Part shown: one piece after another, positions 5,903-6,801 of the stretch
Position numbering within the stretch: the stretch's first letter is position 1
Layout: each line of letters begins with the position of its first letter
Origin: Synechococcales cyanobacterium PMM_0002
GTDB taxonomy: Bacteria > Cyanobacteriota > Cyanobacteriia > Elainellales > Elainellaceae
Assembly: GCA_949127925.1 (NCBI GenBank)
Contig: CASBQX010000157.1
Location: 1-6,801, forward strand
DNA: 6,801 nt
Reading direction: 5' to 3'
The notes under the pieces: model-generated
Databases searched by the model: none
Told to the model about the DNA's origin: nothing
Seen by the model: only the letters and a program-made list of their open reading frames with translations
Translations under genes and position numbers: made by a program

Positions 5903-6400
5903 TTACGTCGGCACACTCAACGAAGCAGTCGTCACATTAATTCGATACTTAGCAGGAGCCGTTGCTTTTGCCACCAGTCGAATAAAATAAGTCCCTGGTA
6001 AAACACCTGTTAACGACTGCTTAAATGTTCCTCTGCCAACCGCCTGACTTAGGCTTTGTCCCCCAAAACTAATCACCTTGCCCTGGCTATCCAAAATTGA
6101 CAGGGTAATCGGCGTAAGTGCCCTGTTACGGAATCGTATATCTACCTTGGCGGCAGCCGTCAAAACGACTTTGAACACATCGCGATCGCCCTTCCCGACC
6201 GCATCCGCCCGCTTGAAAGCTCCTGGGATCGGTTTAATCACTTGGGCAGATCTAAGATTTCCACCTGGCTCAGACTGAGCAGCACGCCCAGCAAATTGAG
6301 TGCCTTTCCTAGTCACCATCTCATCATTAGAGCGAGAATTTAGCGGTGCGCTAAAACTAGGGGAAATAGACGATTTAGCAACATTGTTTGATGAAAACAT
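5903..6400 (-). CDS. Small PPC-like (pre-peptidase C-terminal type) domain protein
   Basis: A 165-residue basic protein. Residues about 50-157 resemble the bacterial pre-peptidase C-terminal (PPC) beta-sandwich: a GKGDRDVFKVVL strand (69-80), VDIRFRNRALTPITLSILDS (86-105), GTFKQSLTGVLPGTYFIRLV (124-143) and a final AKYRINVT strand (150-157). PPC modules usually sit in secreted or surface proteins, often beside a protease domain, but here the domain stands alone. The first 50 residues are polar (Ser/Asn/Arg-rich) with no hydrophobic signal peptide. AGGAG lies 11 bases before ATG 6400 and 5 bases before an in-frame GTG at 6406, so the start may be two codons earlier. The gene converges on the SRPBCC gene, 53 bases apart, with no obvious terminator between. 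Its role is unknown; binding or adhesion is a guess. Confidence 0.75.
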   Translation of the reverse strand: MFSSNNVAKSSISPSFSAPLNSRSNDEMVTRKGTQFAGRAAQSEPGGNLRSAQVIKPIPGAFKRADAVGKGDRDVFKVVLTAAAKVDIRFRNRALTPITLSILDSQGKVISFGGQSLSQAVGRGTFKQSLTGVLPGTYFIRLVAKATAPAKYRINVTTASLSVPT

Positions 6401-6411
6401 AATCACAGCAT

Positions 6412-6416
6412 CTCCT
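6412..6416 (-). promoter_or_regulatory. Strong ribosome binding site of the PPC-like gene
   Basis: AGGAG on the minus strand lies 5 bases before a GTG at 6406 and 11 before the ATG at 6400. It is the best Shine-Dalgarno match in the window and leaves the choice between the two starts open. Confidence 0.65.
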
Positions 6417-6575
6417 GAGCTAAATATTATGGTTAGGCTTGTGGGTAGGCTGAATGGACATGCCTAAATTATTGCGGGTAGTCTTCACTACCTTCACTAT
6501 CTTCGATATTCACAAGCTTTTAGCTGCACTCCATTCGCAAAACCACATTTGCAATCAACACCACACACAGCAGAT

Positions 6576-6608
6576 ACCCCCTATATCTAGGTAACACTCC
6601 CTGTATCT
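6576..6608. repeat. Imperfect 13-bp direct repeat, period 20
   Basis: ACCCCCTATATCT (6576-6588) and ACTCCCTGTATCT (6596-6608) agree at 11 of 13 bases and start 20 bases apart, about two helical turns. The first copy lies inside TACC-N11-GGTA (6575-6593). This spacing suits two adjacent regulator sites, about 170-210 bases upstream of the PPC-like start; the regulator is unknown. Confidence 0.55.
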
Positions 6609-6801
6609 CTTGTAAAGTAATGAAAGAAGGACGACAGTGATTCTCATTCAAAACTGGTTATCAAAAAAATGGGTCTAAAACCGATACCTGTCTAGGTGTT
6701 AAATCCAGGCGAGAGAATATATTTCATCGGGGTCTAGTTCGCCCAGAATCGTTATAAAAAGAGCTTTTCAGGACTTTCCAGTCTGAGCCAAACAGGATAG
6801 A

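Larger units (their letters stand above)
397..6189. repeat. HIP1 octamer (GCGATCGC), 14 copies
   Basis: The palindrome GCGATCGC begins at 397, 993, 1176, 1597, 2653, 3647, 3747, 4284, 4407, 4717, 5193, 5339, 5710 and 6182. Thirteen copies are inside genes and only 993 is intergenic. Random sequence of this length would have about 0.1. HIP1 is a known dispersed motif of many cyanobacterial genomes; every CDS longer than 400 bases here has at least one copy. Confidence 0.95.
6407..6801. other. Intergenic region upstream of the PPC-like gene
   Basis: No convincing gene is found on either strand in these 395 bases; all ATG frames are very short. For the minus-strand gene, CATAAT (6431-6426) with TTCAGC (6454-6449), 17 bases apart, is a weak promoter candidate. 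A direct repeat of ACYCCCTRTATCT lies at 6576-6588 and 6596-6608, and TCTAGGT occurs at 6586 and 6691. Near the right edge TATAAA (6753-6758) could be the -10 of a + strand gene beyond the window, but no fitting -35 is seen. Confidence 0.5.

Noticed and set aside
6078..6278. Plus-strand open frame of 66 codons opposite the PPC-like gene
   Set aside because: It is antisense to a gene with a good ribosome binding site and domain pattern, and its product resembles nothing known to me.
6403..6411. Met-Leu-stop mini-frame (ATGCTGTGA, minus strand) overlapping the PPC-like GTG
   Set aside because: Its ATG follows AGGAG with no spacing, so it is unlikely to be translated.

Overview
The window looks like a chromosomal segment of a cyanobacterium. 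The palindrome GCGATCGC (HIP1) occurs 14 times in 6.8 kb, where about 0.1 would be expected by chance, and such enrichment is a cyanobacterial hallmark. The gene content agrees: a DUF3727 protein, a YqeG-type HAD phosphatase, MiaE and a PPC-domain protein. Base composition is moderate. I could not assign a genus; a filamentous Leptolyngbya-like lineage is only a guess.

Layout. Positions 1-111 hold the 3' end of ruvX (Holliday-junction resolvase-like, YqgF fold). The + strand then carries an acidic DUF1292/DUF3727 protein (305-901), the lytic transglycosylase mltG (1074-2228), a YqeG-family HAD phosphatase (2298-2819) and glutamate 5-kinase proB (3040-4149). A second + strand group follows: miaE-like tRNA hydroxylase (4215-4814), a GNAT acetyltransferase (4856-5362) and a small SRPBCC lipid/ligand-binding-fold protein (5415-5849). 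A convergent minus-strand gene encodes a small PPC-like beta-domain protein (5903-6400). The last 400 bases are a divergent-type intergenic region with several short repeats and no gene.

How the genes relate. ruvX, DUF1292/3727 and mltG resemble the Firmicutes yrrK-yrzB-yrrL order, so this is a conserved housekeeping block linking a nuclease-fold protein, an uncharacterised acidic protein and a cell-wall enzyme. YqeG is a candidate phosphatidylglycerophosphate phosphatase and ProB starts proline synthesis. The miaE-GNAT-SRPBCC group is closely spaced and may be co-transcribed, but no shared function is evident.

I see no mobile element, CRISPR array, tRNA, rRNA or defence system. The most interesting non-coding signals are a 15-bp hairpin in the proB leader, short tandem repeats directly in front of the yqeG-like and miaE-like start codons, and repeated CCTRTATCT/TCTAGGT elements upstream of the PPC-like gene. 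Nothing seen amounts to a clear new biological system; the best unexplained protein is the DUF1292/DUF3727 one.
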